The translations under genes and the position numbers were made by a program. The notes under the pieces are model-generated. The model ran no database searches. It was not told the DNA's origin and was given only the letters and a program-made list of their open reading frames with translations. Shown one piece after another: positions 26,926 to 34,439 of a stretch of DNA of 44,451 bases (the stretch's first letter is position 1; the number at the start of each line of letters is the position of its first letter). This DNA is from a virus. The DNA lies in IMG/VR virus record IMGVR_UViG_3300020419_001420, positions 1 to 44,451 of that record; one strand, 5' to 3'.

Positions 26926-28110
26926 TTATTTACTCCACTTGAGTTCAAGGGGGTTTATTTCTGGCTCCATAGGTCCTAACTTGTAGTTGTATGCAAAAGT
27001 TTCCAAACCATCGTCAAAGCCATGCGTTCGATTCACAAAACGGCTAGCATGTTTTCGGACATAATTTATACCTTCCTTCCAAATATTATGGTGTTTGGTT
27101 CCTTTATGTCCTTCTATATACCATGAATCAAATTCTGAATACCAATCTAATGTTGCTTTATCTGCCTGCCAATAGTCATCTTTCCAAGTAGTATAAAGCA
27201 AAGGTCTTAATTCTCTTTCGTGTACTAGTCTAAATAGATCAGCAGTTAAATTTTTGTGAAACCAATAAGGTTGTTTTTTTGGATTAAGTTCTAACCAATT
27301 TTTGATTATGTATGCTTGTTTACACAGGATATCCACACCTTCTGGTGACCAATAAAAGTATTCGACAGTAGAATTATCATACTCACTAATATGATTTTCT
27401 ATGGTAATTATATTGCATGATCTATCATTGAATCTAATGTAAAAATTATTATTGCTGTGGATAAATGTCCTTGGTTTTTCTATACCTAATAGTAAAGCAA
27501 TTTTCTTGCTTTTATCAAATTGTTTCCTTACACCATCAAAATGTATATAATTGAAACGTGTTACATTCAAAGGATTCAAGCCTTCTTTCTTATCCATTAT
27601 CCAACTGGCATCTCCTACTGACAACCAAGAATCAAAAAGATAATCAGTCATATCTAGCACAGTGATTTTTGTCTTGGGAGATCTTTTTTCTATTTCCTTA
27701 AGTCTTGGAATTGTTTGTAGGTAATGTTCAGCCGCGGCATTCTTAGGATCAGTGTTATTCTTATCTATAATAGTGTGTTTTGAATTTGCTTTTTCCATTG
27801 TGTTTACAATTATTTCATCTATCAGCAAACCTTGTCTAATAAAACTTTCCGCAATTTGATTACTGTCTGACCCTCCACTAAAACTTAACATAATATAGTC
27901 ATAGCTTTCTCGCAGTTGTCTTGCTCTTAGATCATATAATTCATCTAAACTTTTTTCTGGTTCTATGTGCCAGGAATATTTTTCAAAAATTTCATTATTA
28001 AAATGCCAAACTACATCTTGATTATTTGTTTGAGCGTAAATACAAGCCTTAATTTTACTGTCAAATTCTATGTCTCCAACAGTATAGTATCCAAGTTTCT
28101 TGTTGATCAT
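26926..28110 (-). CDS. PP-loop ATPase, 394 aa, paralogue of the one at 31418
   Basis: PP-loop protein with SGGSDS at 78-83 (YDYIMLSFSGGSDSN). The N-terminal domain opens KKLGYYTVGDIEFDSKIKAC and is shared with the paralogue at 31418, as are the RPRT-like GIEKPRTFI, FYWSPEG and WYSEFDSWY blocks. The paralogue's matching N terminus decides the start: ATG 28110, not the longer frame to 28170, which would overlap the divergent gene. Its SGG-motif is close to PAPS-reductase-like phage proteins, but I see no reductase Cys motif at the C terminus. It heads the minus-strand operon running to 25479. Confidence 0.72.
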   Translation of the reverse strand: MINKKLGYYTVGDIEFDSKIKACIYAQTNNQDVVWHFNNEIFEKYSWHIEPEKSLDELYDLRARQLRESYDYIMLSFSGGSDSNQIAESFIRQGLLIDEIIVNTMEKANSKHTIIDKNNTDPKNAAAEHYLQTIPRLKEIEKRSPKTKITVLDMTDYLFDSWLSVGDASWIMDKKEGLNPLNVTRFNYIHFDGVRKQFDKSKKIALLLGIEKPRTFIHSNNNFYIRFNDRSCNIITIENHISEYDNSTVEYFYWSPEGVDILCKQAYIIKNWLELNPKKQPYWFHKNLTADLFRLVHERELRPLLYTTWKDDYWQADKATLDWYSEFDSWYIEGHKGTKHHNIWKEGINYVRKHASRFVNRTHGFDDGLETFAYNYKLGPMEPEINPLELKWSK

Positions 28111-28137
28111 ATTGTACTTATCACCATAAAACACACA

Positions 28138-28145
28138 CATAAATA
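28138..28145 (+). promoter_or_regulatory. late-promoter-like CATAAATA
   Basis: CATAAATA, running into a second overlapping ATAAATAT, lies in the 38-base divergent gap between the minus-strand PP-loop operon and the plus-strand flavoprotein gene, only 3 bases before the ATG at 28149 (6 before the ATG at 28152). This fits the NATAAATA late motif, but the transcript would be nearly leaderless, so the site is tentative. Confidence 0.35.
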
Positions 28146-28148
28146 AAT

Positions 28149-29081
28149 ATGATGAATACAAAAATCCCAATCATAGCCGCTTCAATGAATCAAGTATCTG
28201 ATGCCAATTTGGCTATAGCTTGCCAACAAGCAGGTATATTACCTAGCATAAGTTTTTTAAATTTTATTGATAAAACGACTCACAACATTGATGTCAAAGG
28301 ATTTTGTGATGAAGTAAAAAAGTACAATAATGAAACAGGTAGTAGCAACTTACTGATAAGTATAAGCACAAAAAGCCTACTTTTTAAAAGTATTAGAAAA
28401 ACTTTAAAGGATATTTTTAAACAAATTAATTACAGTCATTTAGAAATTATTCCTTTAGGAGATATAAATTTTACACATCCTGACTTTGAAAAAAATTACA
28501 AAGACAGATTAGATAGTTTGAAAGAAGTCTTGTTAGAATTAGAGGTGCCTTTTGTATATTGGAAAAGTGTTGGATTAAAGGGTGCAATAAAAGTATTAGA
28601 GTATTGTAATTTTGTAAATGGCATTATATTAAAAGGGGAAGATGGTGCCGGAACAACTCCTAAGTCTTATGGAAATTTAGAAGAAAATATCAATTATGTA
28701 AAAAAACACTTTCCTAATATAGAAGTAGTAGCAAGTGGCGGTATTAACACGTATGAAGAAATAAAAAAATATTTAAATATAGGAGCAGATAAAGTAGCTG
28801 TTGGCACTCCTTTTGCCGCTTCTTTAGAAAGTAAAATATCACATGATTCAAAGATGCAACTTGTAAAAAATAATAGTTTAGATCTTCAACGTATTAGTGA
28901 ACATCAAAACGGTATAATGTTCAAAAGATTAAAGGAAGATGATATGAACAATACTTTTAGCCTTCAACAGGGAATGATATCTCCGCAACAAGGACATCTT
29001 TTTGCAGGCAAAGGTATCGATTATATTGATGACATATATACTGTAAACACTATAGTGGAAAAATTATGGCCGATGAAATGA
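28149..29081 (+). CDS. nitronate monooxygenase/2-nitropropane-dioxygenase-like flavoprotein, 310 aa
   Basis: FMN-binding TIM-barrel protein of the nitronate-monooxygenase family. The N terminus IPIIAASMNQVSDANLAIAC-QQAG matches the family's opening PxxxAxMxxVSxxxLAxAxxxAG pattern. GEDGAGTTPKSYG near residue 180 and VVASGGINTYEEIKKYLNIG, followed by ADKVAVGTPFAAS, form the phosphate-binding and final barrel strands. Family members oxidise nitronates or reduce enoyl thioesters (FabK-like). The FabK-like possibility is notable next to desaturases. ATG 28149 or the adjacent 28152 could start it. The next radical-SAM gene overlaps its end by 16 bases. Confidence 0.75.
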   Translation: MMNTKIPIIAASMNQVSDANLAIACQQAGILPSISFLNFIDKTTHNIDVKGFCDEVKKYNNETGSSNLLISISTKSLLFKSIRKTLKDIFKQINYSHLEIIPLGDINFTHPDFEKNYKDRLDSLKEVLLELEVPFVYWKSVGLKGAIKVLEYCNFVNGIILKGEDGAGTTPKSYGNLEENINYVKKHFPNIEVVASGGINTYEEIKKYLNIGADKVAVGTPFAASLESKISHDSKMQLVKNNSLDLQRISEHQNGIMFKRLKEDDMNNTFSLQQGMISPQQGHLFAGKGIDYIDDIYTVNTIVEKLWPMK

Positions 29082-30466
29082 AATTTAATTTAGAAAGTTT
29101 CTGTCCCGAAGCGTGGAATCAGATAGAGATAGACGCTCAAGGAGATTATAAAATATGTTGTTTAGCAAATTTTGATAAAGACTTTGGCATGGCCTTAGAT
29201 AAAGATGGTAAGGTTATGAATGTGAAAACGCATACCATTGAAGAAGCAATGAACAGTGAAACTCACAAACAACATAGAAAAGAAATGAGCCAAAACATAA
29301 AACCTAAAAGATGTAGAAATTGTTTTGACAGTGAAGAAAGCACAAGAAATTTAAAAGGCTTTGGTAAACACAAAGATAAATTTGCACATCTTGGGATAAG
29401 CAAACGCCAAAGGGTTTTAAGAAAAACTACTAGAGATGTACCTGAATACACTAAAGTAGATGCGGCACATTTGGTTACAAGTGCTGATGGAACTTTAGAT
29501 ACTTCAAAATCAAAAGTGGTCAACCTAGACATGCGTTTTGGAAATCTTTGCAATCAAAAATGTATAATGTGTAGTCCACAACATAGTAATCAATGGTACG
29601 AAGATTGGGTAGCAATAGGTTATGGTGCTCCGCAATACAATAGAAATCAAGGAGTGTATCGAAAAGGTAAAGCCAGAGAATTCAGTTTTTATTATGATGA
29701 ACATGATAGAATAAAAATGGAAGGTATGGAACCTTGGTGGGAAAGCAATGATTGGTGGGATCGATTTGATTCAATGGCACCTAATTTAAGATACATTTAT
29801 TTTACAGGTGGCGAGCCTTTAATTGTTCCACAGATGCAACAATGTTTAGATAGACTTATCAAAGGTGACTTTGCAAAAAATATACAATTAAGATATGATA
29901 CAAATCTAAGTGTAATTAATCAAAAGGTTATAGATAAATGGAAGCATTTTAAAGAAGTATTTCTTTGCATCAGTGTAGATGATACTGGCGAAAGATATAA
30001 CACTATAAGATATCCCGGAAATTTTGATAGGATAGAAAAAAACATTGTCACACTGAAAAACAATGGTATGGATATAGAATATGTTAGCACTTGTATTGGA
30101 ATGGCAAGTCCTTATGCTGTACAGAGAATTTACGAGTTTGGAAAGAAATATGATATTGAAACAAATTTTAGATTCTTGGAAGGCCCTAATTGGTTAGATA
30201 TAAGAAACTATCCTCGTAAAGCAAAAGAAGAAATAATAGAAAATTTAAAAAATTATTCAGATGATGTAAAATATACTAGATGGGCTATAGCAGAAGTCAA
30301 GTTATTAGAAAAATACTTAGATCATAGTGAAGAAAAACACTTGCATGAGTTCATAAGGGTAATGGATATTCTTGACAAGCAAAGATCAACAGATTGGCGC
30401 AAAGCCATGCCTGATGTGGTAGACTTATTTAAAAAATATTGTCCCCATATATACAAGGAGAAGTAA
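29066..30466 (+). CDS. radical SAM protein with N-terminal twitch-like domain, 466 aa
   Basis: Sixth N-twitch radical-SAM protein. Cys-rich domain: C13 (SFCPEAWNQIEIDAQGD), C31-C32 (KICCLANF), C83 and C86 (RCRNCFDSEES); core C162, C166 and C169 (GNLCNQKCIMCSPQH); IYFTGGEPLIVP. It is most like the protein at 11681 in length and in the long insertion between core motif and GGEP (WWESNDWWDRFDSMAPN). The end AAGGAGAAG doubles as the ribosome site for the oxygenase-like gene that starts directly after its stop. Confidence 0.82.
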   Translation: MADEMKFNLESFCPEAWNQIEIDAQGDYKICCLANFDKDFGMALDKDGKVMNVKTHTIEEAMNSETHKQHRKEMSQNIKPKRCRNCFDSEESTRNLKGFGKHKDKFAHLGISKRQRVLRKTTRDVPEYTKVDAAHLVTSADGTLDTSKSKVVNLDMRFGNLCNQKCIMCSPQHSNQWYEDWVAIGYGAPQYNRNQGVYRKGKAREFSFYYDEHDRIKMEGMEPWWESNDWWDRFDSMAPNLRYIYFTGGEPLIVPQMQQCLDRLIKGDFAKNIQLRYDTNLSVINQKVIDKWKHFKEVFLCISVDDTGERYNTIRYPGNFDRIEKNIVTLKNNGMDIEYVSTCIGMASPYAVQRIYEFGKKYDIETNFRFLEGPNWLDIRNYPRKAKEEIIENLKNYSDDVKYTRWAIAEVKLLEKYLDHSEEKHLHEFIRVMDILDKQRSTDWRKAMPDVVDLFKKYCPHIYKEK

Positions 30467-31072
30467 ATGTTTTACTATAAATTAGGAAAACTTAATGAAG
30501 TTGTAGTGCAAGAAATGTTACAAGCAATTCTTTTAAAAAGTGAACCTAGTAAAGGATACCATTGGATAGAATTTGACGACAATTTAAATCAGATGTGGAA
30601 TAACATTTGGAAAAATAAAGAATTAAAAGTACAACGTTGGAATGATAAATGGATACAAAAAGCATTTTATAGTCCTGTTGGTAAAGGTTGGAAAATACAT
30701 AAAGATGGTATTAATTGTAAACTGGCATTAAATATTTCATTACAATCTAACGATTCTGATTGGGTAAGATGGTATGATGAAGAATTTATAAATCAAGTTG
30801 CAAATATCGACATGTCAAAAGGTAACCAAGGAAAAGGACATAGTAGAAATATACCAATAGACGAGTATCATGATTTGCCTTTTATAGAAGAATTAAAAGT
30901 AGAAGATGGTGATGTATATCTGGTCAACACAGATGTTTTCCATAGTTTTTATTGTGGCGGCCCAAAGGATAGAGTGATTGTGCAAACTAAATTTGAAGGC
31001 AATCCTGATTGGGATACTGTATTAGAAAGTGTAAAGAAGGAAAACTTTAGTCATCAAAGCCTTGTGAAATAA
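30467..31072 (+). CDS. 2OG/Fe(II)-oxygenase-like protein, 201 aa
   Basis: Compact dioxygenase-like protein with H78-x-D80 (GWKIHKDGINCKLALNISL), H159 (VYLVNTDVFHSFYCGGPKD) and R169 on a VIVQTKF strand, the usual iron triad and 2OG-binding Arg. It starts right after the radical-SAM stop and uses the AAGGAG at the end of that gene. Its 3' end overlaps a convergent minus-strand gene by 26 bases. It repeats the radical-SAM plus oxygenase pairing seen earlier in the island. Confidence 0.66.
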   Translation: MFYYKLGKLNEVVVQEMLQAILLKSEPSKGYHWIEFDDNLNQMWNNIWKNKELKVQRWNDKWIQKAFYSPVGKGWKIHKDGINCKLALNISLQSNDSDWVRWYDEEFINQVANIDMSKGNQGKGHSRNIPIDEYHDLPFIEELKVEDGDVYLVNTDVFHSFYCGGPKDRVIVQTKFEGNPDWDTVLESVKKENFSHQSLVK

Positions 31073-31355
31073 GAATAATTCCCCAGTCTGTATTATGCTG
31101 TTTTTCTTCTTCTAAAGATTCTTGCCATTCACTTGATGCTAAAATATTTGCCATGTCAGATGCTGAAGTGTCATCCCAATTACTTTCAAGTGTCATTGTA
31201 AGTTCACTAGAATCATCGTAAGTCATTTCACGAAATTTAGTACACTTTCCTGTGTCTTCGTAATTAGTTTTAATCCATGTTTTAAATTTATCACTTGGAG
31301 TAAACCAAGGAGCATCTGTATGAGGTCTCATAAAATTACGTTTATATACTTTCAT
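31047..31355 (-). CDS. unknown acidic protein, 102 aa
   Basis: I do not recognise a family. The protein is acidic and Asp/Glu/Ser-rich after a basic start (MKVYKRNFMRPHTDAPWF). It has no membrane helix or known motif. The ATG is preceded by a good ribosome site (GTAGGAGAAC) and a GATAAATA late-type promoter at 31381-31374, which supports a real, separately expressed gene. It overlaps the convergent oxygenase-like gene by 26 bases. Confidence 0.6.
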   Translation of the reverse strand: MKVYKRNFMRPHTDAPWFTPSDKFKTWIKTNYEDTGKCTKFREMTYDDSSELTMTLESNWDDTSASDMANILASSEWQESLEEEKQHNTDWGIILISQGFDD

Positions 31356-31373
31356 TTGCTGTTCTCCTACTAT

Positions 31374-31381
31374 TATTTATC
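31374..31381 (-). promoter_or_regulatory. late-promoter-like GATAAATA
   Basis: GATAAATA on the minus strand, 18 bases upstream of the 102-residue gene's ATG, with an AGGAGAAC ribosome site between. It matches the motif upstream of the tail-fibre gene at 34074 and the gene at 38933. The plus strand of this same gap has only a weaker CTAAATAA before the PP-loop gene at 31418. Confidence 0.5.
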
Positions 31382-31417
31382 ACTAAATAATTATAATACA
31401 ATATTTTAGGATACTCC

Positions 31418-32614
31418 ATGAAAATACCGCACAAACAACTTGGTTATTACACATGTGATAGCAAAATATTTACCTCCAAAATCCATGCTTGTATACATGC
31501 CACACAAACAAAAAAGGATCTACAGTGGCATTTCAATGATGAAGTTTTTGATAACTTTCCTTGGCACATAGAGCCACATGAAACATTAGATGATTTATAT
31601 TTTCAAAGAGCAAAACAACTAAGAGAAAAATATGATTATATCTGTTTAGCCTTTAGTGGCGGTGGAGATAGTAATAATATTTTAGAAGCTTTTTTAAGAC
31701 AAGGATTATTCATAGACGAAGTGGTGACAAATGTCATGGAAGATCTAAATCATATGACCACTGTGAATCCATACGAAATAAACAACTGGAATGAAGGTGC
31801 TGAATACAAATTACAAACTGAAGGAAGATTAAAAGAGCTTCACAAAAGATCTCCTAATACAAAAATTAGTGTGATTGATTTAAGTACTGGACTATTCAAT
31901 TTATTCAATAGTTACGGAGATGCTGGCTGGATAGAAAAGACAAGGGAAAGAATGAATCCAAGTGGATTCATGCGTCATAACTTTTTACACATGGCTGAAA
32001 TACGTAAAAGATTTGACAAAGATAAAAAGATATGCATGTTATTAGGAATTGAAAAACCTAGAACTTATATAAAGGGTAATACATTTAAAATGTGCTTTAG
32101 TGATAAAGCATGTAATATCGCTACTGTAAGCGAATTTGTAGAAGATTATGATAATACTGCTATAGAATATTTTTATTGGTCTCCAGAAGGAGCACCAATT
32201 ATTGCAAAACAATGCCATGTAATAAAAAAGTTTATAGAAGGAAATCCTAATTATATGAGATACTGGAAACCTAAAAACATAGGTGAAATTTGGAGTAACC
32301 ATAGAAAATATCATGAAAGGATTTTACGTCCATTAATTTACAATTCAACTTGGGCTGATAATTTTTGGCAAGCCAATAAAAGTACAAAAGACTGGTATAG
32401 TGAAATAGATGATTGGTTTTGGACTAACCATAAAGATTCAAAAGAACATGCAATCTGGAGGGCAGGGTTGGATTACGTAAAAGAAAATGCTAAAGACTGG
32501 ATGATGCCCGGTGATGTAGAAGGACTTAAAGGATTTTTAAAAGCCTATGAAATAGGAGAAATGAATCCTATAAAGTTAGAATTACCTACTAATAATGCTG
32601 TTCTAGTTGATTAG
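31418..32614 (+). CDS. PP-loop ATPase, 398 aa, paralogue of the one at 26926
   Basis: PP-loop protein with SGGGDS at 80-85 (YDYICLAFSGGGDSNN). It matches the minus-strand gene ending at 26926 along its length: LGYYT start, WHFNDEVF, WHIEPHETLDDLY, GIEKPRTYI, EYFYWSPEGAPI, HERILRPLIYN and DWYSEIDDWF. The family likely adenylates a substrate; no C-terminal reductase Cys motif is visible. It is the last gene of the island and its stop overlaps the stop of the convergent tail-fibre gene by 4 bases. Confidence 0.72.
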   Translation: MKIPHKQLGYYTCDSKIFTSKIHACIHATQTKKDLQWHFNDEVFDNFPWHIEPHETLDDLYFQRAKQLREKYDYICLAFSGGGDSNNILEAFLRQGLFIDEVVTNVMEDLNHMTTVNPYEINNWNEGAEYKLQTEGRLKELHKRSPNTKISVIDLSTGLFNLFNSYGDAGWIEKTRERMNPSGFMRHNFLHMAEIRKRFDKDKKICMLLGIEKPRTYIKGNTFKMCFSDKACNIATVSEFVEDYDNTAIEYFYWSPEGAPIIAKQCHVIKKFIEGNPNYMRYWKPKNIGEIWSNHRKYHERILRPLIYNSTWADNFWQANKSTKDWYSEIDDWFWTNHKDSKEHAIWRAGLDYVKENAKDWMMPGDVEGLKGFLKAYEIGEMNPIKLELPTNNAVLVD

Positions 32615-34074
32615 TTTAAGTCGGCCCAAGCCGCTCCAGTATATCCCTGAAACTTTTGACCAGTAGTATTGAAAATCATCATACCTGCTTCTGGATTTGG
32701 AACTGCGGCATCTCTTGCAGTATTGTTAGCATACACAGCCAACTTAAATGCACCCTTACCAAATGTTCCAACTGTTTGTATGGAACCTGCGGCAGATGTA
32801 GTTTTAATATCTAATGCACTCGGCACAACGCCACTTGAAACTGTTCCGTCTACTCGGCCAGTAATAAATGCGTTATCCTGATAAGCCGCTCCGTCATATC
32901 CTCTAAATGTAATTCTGTGCATCACATCACCTGAAGCTACTGCTAGTGGTGTGTCATAAGTTCCTCTGGATCTACCTAAAATTAATCTTGGACCATCTGC
33001 TACCGTGTTAGTATTACATAATGAATAAAAAGGAATACCTGTACCCGAAGTTGTTCTACCGTTGTGAATACCTGCTGTTACAAAAGTACCTTGATGATCA
33101 ATAGAAGCTCTTTCTAAAGGTGTACCTGAATTGTTTGAAACAAGGAAACTTAATTTACCTGGAGCTACATTCGCCGATGGTGTGCCTGCAGGATCAATTT
33201 CAGCTTTAATTTGTACTGCTGAAACATTTTTACTTAAATCTGAAAATGCAATAGCACCTATATCGTCACCTGCCAATAATGCAGTTTTACTTGCACTTGT
33301 GCCTCTAGATCGAGACATTGACATAAACATAGGATCTACACTATCATAACTACCGGAAGTACTAAAGCTAACACCTAATGCAGAATTAATTGTACTAATA
33401 ACTCTTCCTACTGCACTAATTGTTCCTGTAGAAGTTATTTGTGATGCATTAATTGTACTGTTAATACTATCAATGAATACACTACTGCTATCAGAGAATA
33501 AAGATCCTTTGAAGTTACCTTCGATAATAGATCCTTTGATTGTAGTTGCTTGTATTTCTTTAGCTATGACTTTGTTGTTATTAGCATCTACCATTACAGT
33601 ACTATCGTCTGCAAATAATGATCCTTTTACATCTCCTGTAACAGTACCTACTAAACTACCAACAACAGAACCTGTGTGTGAACCTACAGTATCACCTGTA
33701 AGTGTTCCAGTAAGTGTAGTTGCAGTTACAGATGAAGTTTGTACTGGTCCTACTATTTTTCCGTTAATTGCATCAACTAAAAGAGTGGAGTCATCTGCAT
33801 ATATATTACCTCTTAAGTCTAATGCTGGATTATTTGTTGCGGCCCAATTAGAACCGTTGTATACAAGTATTTGGTCTTTCAGTGGTGTTACTGATTGAAC
33901 ATTACCTAGGTTTTCTAGGTTTTGTGTGGATACAGATACAGCAATACCACCTTGTGTACTACCATCACCTACGTATACTTCTTTAGTGTCTGAATCGTAT
34001 ACTAGCTCTGCTAGTGCCGGTGTAAATCCTGTTCTCTGTGACGTTGTCCCACGTTTTATTTTTAGAGTACCCAT
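32611..34074 (-). CDS. tail-fibre protein with internal repeats, 487 aa
   Basis: Tail-fibre or similar adhesin of marine T4-like type. The N terminus TLKIKRGTTSQRTGFTPALAELVYDSDTKEVYVGDG is the attachment-type domain common in phage fibres and tropism determinants. Then come three copies of an about 18-residue repeat (89-106, 151-168, 190-207; core YADDSTLLVDAINGKI). A Gly-Thr-Ser-rich stretch lies between the first two copies (about 112-150). The C-terminal half is beta-type and ends MIFNTTGQKFQGYTGAAWADLN, a carbohydrate-binding-like tail seen in fibre ends. Late promoter at 34109-34102 and AGGAG ribosome site. Confidence 0.82.
   Translation of the reverse strand: MGTLKIKRGTTSQRTGFTPALAELVYDSDTKEVYVGDGSTQGGIAVSVSTQNLENLGNVQSVTPLKDQILVYNGSNWAATNNPALDLRGNIYADDSTLLVDAINGKIVGPVQTSSVTATTLTGTLTGDTVGSHTGSVVGSLVGTVTGDVKGSLFADDSTVMVDANNNKVIAKEIQATTIKGSIIEGNFKGSLFSDSSSVFIDSINSTINASQITSTGTISAVGRVISTINSALGVSFSTSGSYDSVDPMFMSMSRSRGTSASKTALLAGDDIGAIAFSDLSKNVSAVQIKAEIDPAGTPSANVAPGKLSFLVSNNSGTPLERASIDHQGTFVTAGIHNGRTTSGTGIPFYSLCNTNTVADGPRLILGRSRGTYDTPLAVASGDVMHRITFRGYDGAAYQDNAFITGRVDGTVSSGVVPSALDIKTTSAAGSIQTVGTFGKGAFKLAVYANNTARDAAVPNPEAGMMIFNTTGQKFQGYTGAAWADLN
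33454..33810 (-). repeat. three imperfect protein-level repeats in the tail fibre
   Basis: Residues 89-106, 151-168 and 190-207 repeat a (Y/F)(A/S)D(D/S)S(T/S)x(L/M/F)(V/I)DxxN core, encoded at about 33810-33757, 33624-33571 and 33507-33454. Between the first two copies lies a Gly-Thr-Ser-rich stretch. Such repeats fit a trimeric fibre shaft. They are divergent at DNA level, so expansion is not recent. Confidence 0.6.
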
Positions 34075-34101
34075 CTAATGCTCCTAATTCTTTGTTATAT
34101 A

Positions 34102-34109
34102 TATTTATC
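34102..34109 (-). promoter_or_regulatory. late-promoter-like GATAAATA
   Basis: GATAAATA on the minus strand, 27 bases upstream of the tail-fibre ATG at 34074. Like the perfect TATAAATA before the first fibre gene, it lies before a virion structural gene with an AGGAG ribosome site in the leader. This is the best-supported of the GATAAATA sites. Confidence 0.65.
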
Positions 34110-34121
34110 ACGAAACATAGA

Positions 34122-34439
34122 TTACTTCTTCTTCTTTTTCGTTGGGTTTTTTAGAAATGCTCGTGTCTTTTTTTCTACATCCCGCTTTAATTTAGCAGTA
34201 TTCAGCCTAAAATCAACATGGGTTATTTCTTTTTGATATGTATTAAATAAGTCCGATATAGACTTTTCTAGATTAACACCAGTCTGTTTTTTAGCATTAC
34301 AATCTATTTCCCATATATTACCCTTTCTAAATGCCACCTTTATAGAGGTGAGATATTCCAAGGGTAGTGTATGGACATCAATTTCTTCAAAAACTTCTGG
34401 CCAATATCTGATTACATCATCAGGAAGCCGTTTTGGCAC
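34122..34439 (-). CDS. conserved-type phage hypothetical protein, 105 aa
   Basis: Small basic protein ending in a poly-Lys tail (NPTKKKKK). The N terminus VIRYWPEVFEEIDVHTLPLEYL and IKVAFRKGNIWEIDC are its most distinct blocks; I do not recognise a family. The start codon is GTG at 34439, 20 bases inside the upstream gene; there is no early in-frame ATG. The Lys tail suggests nucleic-acid or charged-surface contact, but function is unknown. Confidence 0.6.
   Translation of the reverse strand: MPKRLPDDVIRYWPEVFEEIDVHTLPLEYLTSIKVAFRKGNIWEIDCNAKKQTGVNLEKSISDLFNTYQKEITHVDFRLNTAKLKRDVEKKTRAFLKNPTKKKKK

Noticed and set aside
26926-32614. PP-loop proteins as true PAPS reductases
   Set aside because: They have the SGGxDS loop, but I see no C-terminal catalytic Cys motif of PAPS reductases, so only the PP-loop fold is claimed.
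33473-33898. Plus-strand open frame of 141 codons inside the second tail-fibre gene
   Set aside because: It lies wholly antisense to a well-supported fibre gene, has a low-complexity repeat-driven product and no ribosome site; it is a shadow of the repeats.
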